A stretch of 64,000 bases of DNA from Flavobacterium sp. (GCA_018401995.1 JAGYJR010000010.1:1-64000); one strand, 5' to 3'; positions 48,182-58,875 are shown, counted from the first letter of the stretch. The notes: a model not told the origin generated them from the letters alone. Translations and numbers: made by a program.

Positions 48182-49239
48182 TTAATTACCGCGTTTATTT
48201 TTTCCCAAAGGGTATTATCAAAATCAGATAAACCAAAAGTTGCACTATCTGCTTCGTCACCCATTCTTATAATGACAAGTTTTTTACTTGGTATAACATA
48301 TAGCTTCTGATCATCTTTTCCTAGTGCGCAATACATGTCATTTGGTGCATTTGGAATTAATTTTCCATTAAATTGGAGTTGAGTTTGTGGCAATCTATAA
48401 CTGCTTTTCCCGTTTAGCCACCACATGTAACCATAAGCTAAGTTTAAATTTTGAGAGGTATTGGTAGATAAATTAAAATAAGTGCTATTTACAATTTGAG
48501 TTCCATTCCAATTACCTTGGTTTAGTGTTAATAAACCAAATCTTGCCATACTTCTAGCAGTACTTCCATAAACTCTGTTATTACCGCTTTGAAACCAAGC
48601 TCCAGTCATTCCAATCGGATTTTTTAGTTTGGTATTAAAATAAGTATCCCATGTTTGACTGGTAGCAGAAGCAACAACATCTTGTAGTTTCACATATACA
48701 TTATGATACGCCCAACGAGTTCCTGCATCAGCAATATATTCTAAGTCAATTGGTTCAATACCTTGATTTGTATCATCTAAGCCTGATGTCATCGTTAATA
48801 GGTGTTTGCAAGTAATCAAATTTTCTTTTGCCAATGGCGCATTTGTCCAACCTGTTCCAATGTAATCGGAAACTTTGTTATTGGTATTGATGAAATTTTC
48901 TTGTTCCGCTATTCCAACAACTGCTGTCGTTAGCGTTTTTCCAGCACTAGCCCAATACCAAGCGGTATTTGCGGTATGCCCATTGAAATAATGTTCCATC
49001 ACAATTTTTCCATTATGAAGTACAATGAAGCTTTTTGAATTTTTTTGTTCCAAATAATCCAATAAATCGGGGACATTATTTTCATTCCAACCTAGTGAAC
49101 TTGCTGTTTTGGTTTCCCATGTTGTAGCATCATTAGGCGGAAAATACATAGTCTCATTTATTGGTTGTTCAGTAGTTTCATCAGGAGAACTACAACTGAA
49201 AATGGCAAAGCAAGCGAAAAAGAAAAATAGTGGTTTCAT
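48178..49239 (-). CDS. serine hydrolase (beta-lactamase class C family)
   Basis: ASAGKTLTTAVVGIAEQ (SxxK), lipobox FSCSS, TRWAYHNV. Confidence 0.92.
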   Translation of the reverse strand: MKPLFFFFACFAIFSCSSPDETTEQPINETMYFPPNDATTWETKTASSLGWNENNVPDLLDYLEQKNSKSFIVLHNGKIVMEHYFNGHTANTAWYWASAGKTLTTAVVGIAEQENFINTNNKVSDYIGTGWTNAPLAKENLITCKHLLTMTSGLDDTNQGIEPIDLEYIADAGTRWAYHNVYVKLQDVVASATSQTWDTYFNTKLKNPIGMTGAWFQSGNNRVYGSTARSMARFGLLTLNQGNWNGTQIVNSTYFNLSTNTSQNLNLAYGYMWWLNGKSSYRLPQTQLQFNGKLIPNAPNDMYCALGKDDQKLYVIPSKKLVIIRMGDEADSATFGLSDFDNTLWEKINAVIN

Positions 49240-49332
49240 AATGTTTTTTCTTAATTAGATATTAAATGTACAAAATAGTTTAATTGCTGATGCTAAAATT
49301 TGTATTTTTAAACTTTCAAATGAAATTAAAAA

Positions 49333-49743
49333 ATGAGAAATAGTATCCTGATTTTTACATTGTTACTTTTTACGGCTTGTTCAAAATCAATTGCTGAAAC
49401 AGATTTGGTACATATTAATGGCTATTGGGAAATTGAAAAAGTAATCTTACCTAATGGAGAAGCAAAAGATTATAAAATCAATGAAAATTTAGATTACTTT
49501 TTTATTGAAAAACAATCTGGTTTTAGAAAGAAAGTTTTACCACAATTGGATGGAACATATCTTACCAATGATGTTGAAGAAACAGTGAAAGTGAGTTTTG
49601 AAAAAGGAGACTGTTTACTCAATTATAAAACAGATTTTGCATCTTGGCAAGAAGAAGTTGTTGATTTAACGGCTGAGAAATTGGTCTTGAAGAGTTTGTC
49701 AAATAACTTGGTTTATCATTATAAAAAAATCAAAACGGAATAA
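49333..49743 (+). CDS. lipocalin-like lipoprotein
   Basis: MRNSILIFTLLLFTACSKS lipobox; WEIEKVILPNGE. Confidence 0.75.
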   Translation: MRNSILIFTLLLFTACSKSIAETDLVHINGYWEIEKVILPNGEAKDYKINENLDYFFIEKQSGFRKKVLPQLDGTYLTNDVEETVKVSFEKGDCLLNYKTDFASWQEEVVDLTAEKLVLKSLSNNLVYHYKKIKTE

Positions 49744-49744
49744 A

Positions 49745-50041
49745 ATGGCGAAACGATTGAATGAAGAAAATACGATTTCAGATGTTTTAAAGCAGTTTGT
49801 TACTACTTATAAATTACATGATGGTATTGTAAAAGTTGATGTTAAAACAGCTTGGTTTAGATTAATGGGAAATGGTGTTACCAATTATACAGAAGAAGTT
49901 GTTTTGAAAAATAGTACACTTTATGTAAAGTTAACTTCGTCTGTGTTAAGGGATGAATTGGCTTATGGAAAAGAGAAAATCATAAAAATGATTAATGAAG
50001 AAATAGGCGAAGAAGTGGTAAAAGCTTTGGTGTTAAGATAA
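49745..50041 (+). CDS. DUF721 domain-containing protein (DciA-like)
   Basis: TISDVLKQFVTTYKLHDGIVKVDVKTAWFRLMGNGVTNYTEEVVLKNSTLYVKLTSSVLRDEL. Confidence 0.9.
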   Translation: MAKRLNEENTISDVLKQFVTTYKLHDGIVKVDVKTAWFRLMGNGVTNYTEEVVLKNSTLYVKLTSSVLRDELAYGKEKIIKMINEEIGEEVVKALVLR

Positions 50042-50075
50042 AAATCCCGCTTCAATTAAGAAACGGGATTTTTTG
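50041..50075. terminator. bidirectional intrinsic terminator
   Basis: aaAATCCCGcttcaattaagaaaCGGGATTttttg. Confidence 0.85.
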
Positions 50076-50107
50076 TATTTTTTATGAACTGAGATGAAAA
50101 CTGAATA

Positions 50108-50527
50108 CTAGAACATTTCTCTTCCAGCAAAGTGGAATGCTCCTTCGATAGCTGCATTTTCATCAGAATCAGAACCGTGAACTGCATTTTCACCAATAGA
50201 AGTTGCATACTTTTTACGGATAGTTCCCTCAGCTGCATCAGCAGGATTAGTAGCACCGATTAAGGTTCTGAAATCTTCAACTGCATTTTCTTTTTCTAAG
50301 ATAGCCGCTACAATAGGACCTCTTGTCATAAATTCAACTAATTCACCAAAGAAAGGTCTTTCACTGTGAACAGCATAGAATTTTTGAGCATCAGCTACAG
50401 TTAATTGTGTTAATTTCATTGCTACAATTCTGAAACCACCTTCAGTAATCATATTTAAAATTCCACCGATGTGACCGTTTTCAACCGCATCTGGTTTAAT
50501 CATTGTAAAAGTTCTGTTACTTGCCAT
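50108..50527 (-). CDS. ndk: nucleoside diphosphate kinase
   Basis: [59 protein letters not shown]. Confidence 0.98.
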   Translation of the reverse strand: MASNRTFTMIKPDAVENGHIGGILNMITEGGFRIVAMKLTQLTVADAQKFYAVHSERPFFGELVEFMTRGPIVAAILEKENAVEDFRTLIGATNPADAAEGTIRKKYATSIGENAVHGSDSDENAAIEGAFHFAGREMF

Positions 50528-50585
50528 TTTTTAAATTTTTTGCAAAGGTATTATTTTGGTAGTTAAAAACAACTACAAATTGAAA

Positions 50586-51400
50586 TTATTCTGTAATCGT
50601 TCTTGCTACTCTAAATCCGTAAAATTCGTGTGTTTTATTTGGTGGAGTTGAAATTCTATTAGCTGGTCTTAAGTAATTTACTTGGCTATCCCAAGAACCG
50701 CCTCTAACCGTTCTTCTTTCTCCCATTTCTGGTCCTTTTGGATTATCCCCTTTTTCAATTTTGTAGTAATCTTTGTTGTACCAATCCCAACACCATTCCC
50801 AAACATTACCACTCATATCGTATAAGCCTAATTCGTTTGGTAATTTTGTTCCTACAGTATGAGGAGAATTTTTACTAATCGCTTTATGCCAAGCTACTTC
50901 ATTAGCGTTATTACCACCGCTAAATTTATAACCTTTTGATTTTACACCACCTTTTGCAGCGAATTCCCATTCTGCTTCTGTAGGTAATCTATAGCCGTTT
51001 GCTTTAAAATTACAAACATAGTTTGGACCTTGTTTACTATAAACCGGTTGAAGTTTTTCTTTTTTACTTAACCAGTTACAATAAGATAGCTTCTTCCTGC
51101 TATTCCATTAATTGATAATTATCTTGCCATCCCCACTCCAGGTTTTAGGCATTTAATTTGTTAGTTTTAGTGTATTGTTTCCATTCCCAAACAGTAACTT
51201 CGAACTTACTAATTTCAAAGGTTTTTATTGTTACATCGTGTTCTTTTGTTCTGTCATTGTCAGCAGTTTCTACCGCTGTCTTTGAACCCATTTTGTAAGT
51301 ACCACTTCAACGCGGAACCATACGATTCATTTGTAAAGTATTAAAGCGCTATGAAATAATACTCAAAGTAGTTACTACTAATAATAGCAATTTTCTTCAT
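50586..51400 (-). pseudogene. SUMF1/EgtB/PvdO-family (formylglycine-generating-enzyme-like) protein, 3' part intact, 5' part indel-ridden
   Basis: Clean frame 50586 to about 51065 (DMSGNVWEWCWDWYNKDYYKI...RTVRGGSWDSQVNYLRPANRISTPP...GFRVARTITE); upstream part aligns to 54231-54581 with many indels. Confidence 0.85.
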
Positions 51401-51479
51401 AATGATTAAGTTTTGCTAAAATTTGGTGCAAAGATAATTATTTTTTAACATTTTATTATTTTTTGTGAATTTTATAAAA

Positions 51480-53130
51480 TAAATTCTTTTTAAGAATAAT
51501 GAAACTGAATGTGTTTTGTCGAATATTTGGGTATTTGTCGATTTTTATTGTTTGATAAATGTGAAAATTTGCGAAAATGGTAATGTCTCTTGTTTTATTT
51601 TTCTAATAATTCATCTGTATAATTTCTATTGCAATCTCAGAAAAGTTCATTTGACGTTCTTGTAACTATTGTTTGGAAATAATTCATTTTGGATTAAAAT
51701 AATTCTTTTCCAATTGTTCTTAAGTTTTCTTTTCAGCTTTTAACAATCTTTTCTAAATTGTCTAAACCTTTAGTTGCTTTATTTCTGAGCTTTTACTGCA
51801 CCAATAAAAGATTTTATCTGTGTCTGCTGTAATTTTATAGAGGTCCTGAATTGTGTTTTAAGTAATTCCTTTGTTTGGAAAATCAATTTCAAAAGTAGAT
51901 AATTCTTTAGTTTTTTTTTATCGAGTAATTCGTTTTGTTTTCAAGAACAGATCGCTCCATTGCAAAACCAAGTTTGTTTAATTTTTGCTCTTGTTTTCGG
52001 AGTAAATGACTACCGAATTTCAATAATAACATTGGGAAGGAAATTGCATTCGCTTCAAAGTTACTTCATCAGCCACAAGCTAATTCTCCGCCACCACCGA
52101 TATAACACAAATTTGGTAAAATCACTTCTTGATATAACGCGAAGAATTACATTAGACTAAAATTTTGTGATTTTTATCTAATTCTGTGAGTATTTCACTT
52201 TCTGAAAAAGCTAAGTTTTGAATTATTTACTTTGTACAGCCCATTTTCAAAAACAATACGTCTTCAAATTATCTGGAATATAAAATAAATTGATTTCTCT
52301 TGGGTTTACTGAACTTCATAATTATTTTCTGTCAAAATAGCATTGGTTTTGTTAACCAATTCAAAAGAAGTTTGCTTTAGTAATTGTCTTTTAAAAAGGA
52401 ATAAACAGTTTTTTTGGGTTAACATCGTCACCATCAAGGATTACTAAACCTTCATTTTTGAAAATTCGTTTGCTAAAATCGGGTTGCATCAGCTAAATTT
52501 GGATGATTTAAATAGGTATTTTGAAATACCTTTAAGCGCTTTGCTATTATTTCAATTCAAAATCTTTATCAATTCTATGAACAGTCTCAGTCCTGAAGTA
52601 TTTAATTCACCAATGGGACCATTACTTTCCTTTTCCATTGACTTTTTCCTTAAATTTAAAAAAAAGTTAATTTCATCAAAATCAAGGATCTTCAGTTGCC
52701 ATCCAATAAACAGACAAAATTATGCTCTGATGTTGTTTTTAATCTCTACAAAGGTTAATTACTGAACAATTTTGTAAAATAAAATACAAAGGTCCAGTGA
52801 ATAAATTTAATTGATGTCCAGTAGTGATTGTAAAGGTTTTAGCCTCTTTAAAAGTTGAATATTAGTAGAAGTTAAGCCTGAAATTTCAAAATTCTTATAC
52901 TGAAGTTCTAAAGAGTTTACAAAACTTTCTATTTTCAATTAGGAAAATTTTATTTTTCTCCAACTGTAATTTAAAGTTTTCAATTGTTGGAAATCGGCTG
53001 TATAAAGACTTAATTCAGATTTTTCATCTAAATAGTCCACACAAGATTAGGAAAAATATCCAGATTTTGATAAGTCACACAGTCACTTGGCATATTAGCA
53101 ATTATTTTCTGCTAAAATACTAAAAACTTT
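51480..53130 (-). pseudogene. indel-ridden second copy of bshC
   Basis: Collinear with 54733-56331; no long ORF; many homopolymer-length differences. Confidence 0.85.
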
Positions 53131-53179
53131 GTTTACACTGCCTTTAATAAAGGGTTAGGATTTGATTATGTTTATCTTA

Positions 53180-53990
53180 TTAAACTAAAATGACTTTATA
53201 TTCTTTCCATTTTCCTGATTACAACAAACCAATAATCCATTGAAGGTGAATCAATATTGTTAAATTTTCCATCCCAACCCATTGAATTTGGGTAAAATTG
53301 AAAAGGAATTTACTGTATCGATCAAAAAATTGACCTTAGATTTGGTCTGTTCTCTGAAAATTTGATTTTCCAAAATCATTATAACTATCACCGTTTGAGT
53401 GAAGAATTTTGGATACATCAATAAATAGATGTCTTCAGATGAAATTCCACATCCATTTTTTATTCTAACATAAACGGTATATTCGCCATTTTCTAATCCG
53501 TAAAAGTATTGTTGTCTTGAAAATCAATCCTGCTTAAAGAATATTCATAGTTGCCAGTTATTAGGAACCTAGTAAAATGAAATCGTATTTTCATTTTGAG
53601 TCCAACCAGAAGTTAAGGATTTCAGAAATGCTTCCAATGTTCGAGTTTACAACGGTAAAGTTTTGGTTGATGAACATGTAGTGGTTCCATGATTTTTTGA
53701 ACGGTTACTGAGTAATTTCGGTTGTGAAACAGTAATTGAGGAACTTACTTCATTTGTTGACCATAAATAAGCATCATGTCCACTTCTGGCATTTATTGTT
53801 ATTGTTTCGCCTTCGCAGATTGGTGCTAATATCATTTATATTCAAAATGGTTTACTTACTAACTGTAATTCTAATGTTACAATTTGGAACAAGTGTTTGG
53901 CGATTCACCTGAACGTAAAATAGATTATTTCCACAGATAAATTGTAATTGGAACTATTTGCACTTCATCTGAGACTAATTGGTTTTAAAT
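53180..53990 (-). pseudogene. indel-ridden fragment of a T9SS type B / gliding-motility C-terminal domain protein
   Basis: Minus-strand pieces APICEGETITINARSGHDAYLWSTNEVSSSITVSQP and MGWDGKFNNIDSPSMDYWFVV, matching PKD-like and type B CTD motifs in broken frames. Confidence 0.7.
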
Positions 53991-54581
53991 CTGTTTAAAG
54001 AATAGTAATTTTGTTCCTACAGTATGAGGAGAATTTTTGCTGATTGCTTTGTGCCAAGCCACTTCATTAGCTTCATTACCACCACTAAATTTATATCCTT
54101 TTGATTTTACACCACCTTTTGCTGCAAATTCCCATTCAGCTTCAGTAGGTAATCTATAACCATTTGCTTTGAAATTACAAACATAATTAGGTCCTTGTTT
54201 GCTATAAACAGGTTGTAGTTTTTCTTTTTTACTTAACCAATTACAGTATGCGATAGCTTCTTCCCAAGTTATTCCATTAATTGGATAATTATCTTGCCAT
54301 CCCCATTCAGGTTTTAAAGGCATTTTTAGTTTGTTTGCTTTTGTGTATTGTTTCCATTCCCAAACAGTAACTTCAAACTTACTAATTTCAAAAGTTTTTA
54401 TTGTTACATCGTGTTCTTTTTGTTCGTCATTGTCAGCTGTTTTATCGCTGTCTTTGGAACCCATTTTGTAAGTACCACCTTCAACGCGAACCATACGATT
54501 CATTTGTAAAGCAGTTTTAAAAGCGCTAAGTGAAACAATACTCAAAGTAGTTACTACTAATAATAAAGTAATTTTCTTCAT
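53985..54581 (-). pseudogene. SUMF1-family protein, second copy, C-terminally truncated at a junction (about 54.00 kb)
   Basis: MKKITLLLVVTTLSIVSLSAFKTALQMNRMVRVEGGTYKMGSKDSDKT...EAIAYCNWLSKK...; ends abruptly HTVGTKLLFFKQI where copy 1 continues. Confidence 0.85.
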
Positions 54582-54732
54582 AATGATTAAGCTATTAAAA
54601 ATTTGGTGCAAAGATAATTATTTTTTAACATTTTTATGTTTTTTTGTTAATTTTATAAAATAAATTCTCTTTTTTTAAGAATAATGAAACCAAATGTGTT
54701 TTTTGTCGAATATTTAGGTATTTCGTCGATTT

Positions 54733-56331
54733 TTATTGTTTAGTAAATGTGAAAACTTGCGAAAATGGTAATGTCTCTTGTTTTATTTTTCTTAATAATT
54801 CATCTATGCTAATTTCTATTGCAATCTCAGAAAAGTTCATTTGACGTTCTTGTAAACTATTGTTTGGAAATAATTCATTTTGGATTAAAATAATTTTTTC
54901 CAATTGTTCTTTAAGTTTTCTTTTTTCAGCCTTTAACAATCTTTTTTCTAAATTGTCTAAACCTTTTAGTTGCTTTTTTTCTTGTGCTTTTACTGCACCA
55001 ATAAAAGATTTATCTGTGTCTGATGCAATTTTATAAAGCTCCTGAAATTGTGTTTTAAGTAATTCCTTTTGTTTGGAAAAATCAATTTCAAAAGTAGATA
55101 ATTCTTTAGTTTTTTTATTCAGTAGTTCGTTTTGCTTTAAGAACAAATCACTCCATTTCAAACCAAGTTTATTTAATTTTTGCTCTTGTTTTTCACTGTA
55201 AATAACAACAGAATTTCTTAATAATAACATTGGGAAGGAAATTGCATTCGCTTCAAAGTTTGTTTTTAATTGTAGCCAATAAGCTAATTCTCCGCCACCA
55301 CCGATATAACACAAATTTGGTAAAATCACTTCTTGATATAACGGGCGAAGAATTACATTAGGACTAAAATTTTGTGGATTTTTATCTAATTCTGTGAGTA
55401 TTTCACTTTCTGAAAAGCTAAGTTTTGAATTATTTACTTTGTACAGCCCATTTTCAAAAACAATACGCTCTCTCAAATTATCTTGAATATAAAATAAATT
55501 GATTTCTCTTGGGTTTACTTGAACTTCATAATGATTTTCTGTCAAAATAGCATTGGTTTTGTTAACCAATTCAAAAGAAGTTTGCTTTAGTAATTCGTTT
55601 TTTGCAAAAGGAATAAACAGTTTTTTTAAGTTAACATCGTCACCATCAAGGATTACTAAACCTTCATTTTTGAACAATTCGTTTGCTAAAAATCGGGTTG
55701 CATCAGCTAAATTTGGATGATTTAAATAGGTATTTTGAAATAATTCTTTAAGCGCTTTGCTATTATTTCCAATTCCAAATTCTTGCTCAATTATATTAAA
55801 AACAGTCTCTAATCCTAAAGTATTTAATCTACCAACAGGACCATGACTTTCTTTTTTCCATTGTATTTTTTTCCCTTTATATTTAAAAAAGTTGATTTCA
55901 TCAAAATCATGATCTTCAGTTGCCATCCAATAAACAGGGACAAAATTATGCTCTGGATAAGCGTTCTTTAATTCCTTACAAAGGTTAATTACCGAAACAA
56001 TTTTGTAAATAAAGTATAAAGGTCCAGTGAATAAATTTAATTGATGTCCAGTAGTGATTGTAAAGGTTTTAGCCTCTTTTAAAAGTTGGATATTAGTAGA
56101 AGTTGCTTCCGAAATTTCAAAATTCTTATACTGAAGTTCTAAAGAGTTTGTCAAAACTTCGCGATTTTCACTAGGAAAATTTTTATTCTTCTCCTCAAGC
56201 TGTAATTGAAAATTTTCAATTGTTGGAAATCGGTTGTATAACGACTTTATTTCAGCCTTTTGGTCTAAATAATCTACAATTAGTTTTGAAAAATATCCTG
56301 AATATTGATAAGTCACACAGTCGTTTGGCAT
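54733..56331 (-). CDS. bshC: bacillithiol biosynthesis cysteine-adding enzyme BshC
   Basis: FTITTGHQLNLFTGPLYFIYKIVSVINLCKELK; PVYWMATEDHDFDEINFF. Confidence 0.96.
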   Translation of the reverse strand: MPNDCVTYQYSGYFSKLIVDYLDQKAEIKSLYNRFPTIENFQLQLEEKNKNFPSENREVLTNSLELQYKNFEISEATSTNIQLLKEAKTFTITTGHQLNLFTGPLYFIYKIVSVINLCKELKNAYPEHNFVPVYWMATEDHDFDEINFFKYKGKKIQWKKESHGPVGRLNTLGLETVFNIIEQEFGIGNNSKALKELFQNTYLNHPNLADATRFLANELFKNEGLVILDGDDVNLKKLFIPFAKNELLKQTSFELVNKTNAILTENHYEVQVNPREINLFYIQDNLRERIVFENGLYKVNNSKLSFSESEILTELDKNPQNFSPNVILRPLYQEVILPNLCYIGGGGELAYWLQLKTNFEANAISFPMLLLRNSVVIYSEKQEQKLNKLGLKWSDLFLKQNELLNKKTKELSTFEIDFSKQKELLKTQFQELYKIASDTDKSFIGAVKAQEKKQLKGLDNLEKRLLKAEKRKLKEQLEKIILIQNELFPNNSLQERQMNFSEIAIEISIDELLRKIKQETLPFSQVFTFTKQ

Positions 56332-56439
56332 TGGAGCAATTATTTTTTGCTAAAATACTAAAAAACTTTGTTTATTAATTGCCTTTAACAAGCTGTTAGG
56401 ATTTGATAAAAAGACTTATTTTTGCTAAAATAATTTCTT

Positions 56440-58647
56440 TTGAAAGACATCCTTCTCATCACACCGCCTTTTACGCAATTGAATACGCCGTATCCAGCAA
56501 CGGCTTATTTGAAAGGTTTTTTGAATACCAAAAACATTTCGGCATTCCAAATGGATTTAGGTATCGAAGTGATTTTAGAACTATTTTCCAAAAAAGGTTT
56601 AGCCGAGATTTTTTGTCACATCGAACGAAGTCGAGATACTTCAACCATCACCCATCACCCATCACCAAATATCCAAAGAATTTATTCCCTCAAAGACGAT
56701 TACATCAAAACTATTGATTCCACAATCGCTTTTCTCCAAGGGAAAAATCCATCTTTAGCGCGCCAAATTTGTTCTGGAAATTTTTTGCCCGAAGCCTCTC
56801 GTTTTGATCAATTAGACGATATGGAATTTGCCTTTGGTTCCATAGGAATGCAAGACAAAGCCAAACACTTAGCTACTTTATATTTAGAAGATTTATCGGA
56901 TTTTATTGTAGAATGTGTCGATGAGAATTTCGGATTTAGTCGCTATGCAGAACGCTTGGGACGAAGCGCTAATTCTTTTGATGAATTATACAATCATTTA
57001 CAAAACGAATTAACTTTTATAGACAAAATCACAATCAAAATTCTAAAAGAGAGAATAGAGAAAGTTGAACCAAAATTAATCTGTTTTTCTGTTCCATTTC
57101 CAGGAAATTTATACAGCGCTTTCCGAAGTGCCCAATTCATAAAAGCTAATTTTCCGAATATAAAAACAGCAATGGGCGGCGGTTTCCCAAATACCGAACT
57201 CCGTGACTTAAAAGACCAACGCGTTTTTGAATTCTTCGATTTTATTACACTAGATGATGGAGAATTACCTGTTGAATTAGTTTATGATTTTGTCACATCG
57301 AGCGAAGTCGAGATGCCTTTAAAAAGGACTTTTCTTCTAGAAAACAATCAAGTCATCTACAAAAACAACTCCACTCGCCAGGATTACAAACAAAGTGAAG
57401 TTGGAACTCCAGATTATTCTGATTTATTGCTCGATAAATATATTTCTGTAATCGAAGTTGCTAATCCAATGCACAGTTTGTGGAGTGATGGTCGTTGGAA
57501 CAAACTTACCATGGCGCATGGCTGTTATTGGGGGAAATGTACATTTTGTGATATTTCTCTCGATTATATTAAGTTATACGAACCCATCGCTGCCAAAATT
57601 TTGGTCGACCGAATGGAAGAATTAATCGCTCAAACAGGCGAAAACGGTTTCCATTTTGTAGATGAAGCAGCACCGCCAGCTTTGATGCGCGAAGTAGCTT
57701 TGGAAATTATCAAACGAAAATTAGTAGTCACTTGGTGGACCAACATTCGTTTTGAGAAAAGTTTTACAGCTGATTTATGTTTGTTATTAAAAGAATCGGG
57801 TTGTATTGCCGTTTCTGGTGGATTAGAAGTGGCTTCGGACCGACTTTTAGAGCTAATCAAAAAAGGAGTAACCGTTGAACAAGTAGCGCAAGTAACTAGA
57901 AATTTTACAGAATCTGGAATTATGGTTCACGCATATTTGATGTACGGTTATCCAACACAAACGATTCAAGAAACCGTTGATAGTTTGGAAATGGTGCGTC
58001 AATTGTTTGAATTGGGTGTTTTACAAAGTGGTTTTTGGCATCAATTTGCTATGACAGCGCATTCGCCAGTGGGAATGTTTCCCGAAGAATTCGGCGTAAT
58101 TCCAGAACAAAATGAAATCACTTTTGCTAATAATGACATCAATTTTAAAGACAAAAGCGGAATTAATCATGATAAGTTCAGTTTCGGATTAAAAAAATCG
58201 CTTTTCAATTATATGCACGGCATTTGTTTCGATTACGATTTACAAGAATGGTTTGATTTTAAAATTCCAAAAACCAAAATTCCTTCGGATTACATTTACA
58301 ATTGTCTTCAAAACAAACAAAATTTTACAACCAAACCAAATGCGAAAATCATTTGGCTAGGAGCAATGCCTCAAACCGAAATATATACCAAATCCAAAAA
58401 AGGAAATTCTTGGGAAATGATGAGACTATCGTTTCACAACAAAACTCAAAACTTTGAAATTGCTGTCAATGCCAATGAAGGAAAATGGTTGGTTGAAATG
58501 TTGGAGAAAGTTTCCGTTTATTCCAATGATAAAATAACTTTTTCTCAGTTAAAAGCCGATTTCGAACAAGATTTGGAAGATTTTGAGTTGTTTTGGTATT
58601 CCAAACCAATGCTGACTTTAAGAAGTAGTATGTTATTGGTATTGTAA
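56440..58647 (+). CDS. B12-binding domain radical SAM protein
   Basis: N-term KDILLITPPFTQLNTPYPATAYLKGFL; MAHGCYWGKCTFCDISLDY radical-SAM CxxxxxxCxxC-like cluster. Confidence 0.92.
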   Translation: MKDILLITPPFTQLNTPYPATAYLKGFLNTKNISAFQMDLGIEVILELFSKKGLAEIFCHIERSRDTSTITHHPSPNIQRIYSLKDDYIKTIDSTIAFLQGKNPSLARQICSGNFLPEASRFDQLDDMEFAFGSIGMQDKAKHLATLYLEDLSDFIVECVDENFGFSRYAERLGRSANSFDELYNHLQNELTFIDKITIKILKERIEKVEPKLICFSVPFPGNLYSAFRSAQFIKANFPNIKTAMGGGFPNTELRDLKDQRVFEFFDFITLDDGELPVELVYDFVTSSEVEMPLKRTFLLENNQVIYKNNSTRQDYKQSEVGTPDYSDLLLDKYISVIEVANPMHSLWSDGRWNKLTMAHGCYWGKCTFCDISLDYIKLYEPIAAKILVDRMEELIAQTGENGFHFVDEAAPPALMREVALEIIKRKLVVTWWTNIRFEKSFTADLCLLLKESGCIAVSGGLEVASDRLLELIKKGVTVEQVAQVTRNFTESGIMVHAYLMYGYPTQTIQETVDSLEMVRQLFELGVLQSGFWHQFAMTAHSPVGMFPEEFGVIPEQNEITFANNDINFKDKSGINHDKFSFGLKKSLFNYMHGICFDYDLQEWFDFKIPKTKIPSDYIYNCLQNKQNFTTKPNAKIIWLGAMPQTEIYTKSKKGNSWEMMRLSFHNKTQNFEIAVNANEGKWLVEMLEKVSVYSNDKITFSQLKADFEQDLEDFELFWYSKPMLTLRSSMLLVL
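56614..56675 (+). repeat. in-CDS composite: CGAGCGAAGTCG element (copy 3) + heptads (TCACCCA)n
   Basis: tgtcacatcgaacgaagtcgagatact + tcaacca tcaccca tcaccca tcaccaa atatcca; encodes CHIERSRDTSTITHHPSPNIQ. Confidence 0.88.
57291..57317 (+). repeat. in-CDS CGAGCGAAGTCG element (copy 4)
   Basis: tgtcacatcgagcgaagtcgagatgcc; encodes VTSSEVEMP. Confidence 0.88.
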
Positions 58648-58706
58648 TTTTATTTTAGAATTTACAAAATTATCAAACAGAACAAAAAAGAGTATTCGGT
58701 TATTTG

Positions 58707-58875
58707 GTTTCAAGTTTCAAGTTTTTTTGAATTTAATATCGAAGCTAAAGTATTAGTATTTTTATTGAACTCAGTTGAGTCTGATATAACTGTGACTGAA
58801 AACTGTGACTGCGACTGAAAACTACAAACATTGGAATTTGATTTTTGAACTTGAATTTGTCCTTGACCTTGTTCT
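58707..58875. repeat. composite array: GTTTCAA heptads, ACTGTGACTGAAA 13-mers, CTTG hexads
   Basis: gtttcaa gtttcaa gtttttt ... actgtgactgaaaactgtgactgcgactgaaaactac ... tttttgaacttgaatttgtccttgaccttgttc. Confidence 0.8.

Noticed and set aside
51960-52765. ORFs at 51960-52160 and 52484-52765
   Set aside because: Fall in the indel-ridden bshC copy on the opposite strand; artefacts.
50586-56408. Genuine tandem duplication with pseudogenisation of bshC
   Set aside because: Indels are equally dense in coding and intergenic DNA, homopolymer-biased and sharply bounded; a consensus-quality or assembly artefact is more economical. Kept as a finding about data quality, not as biology.
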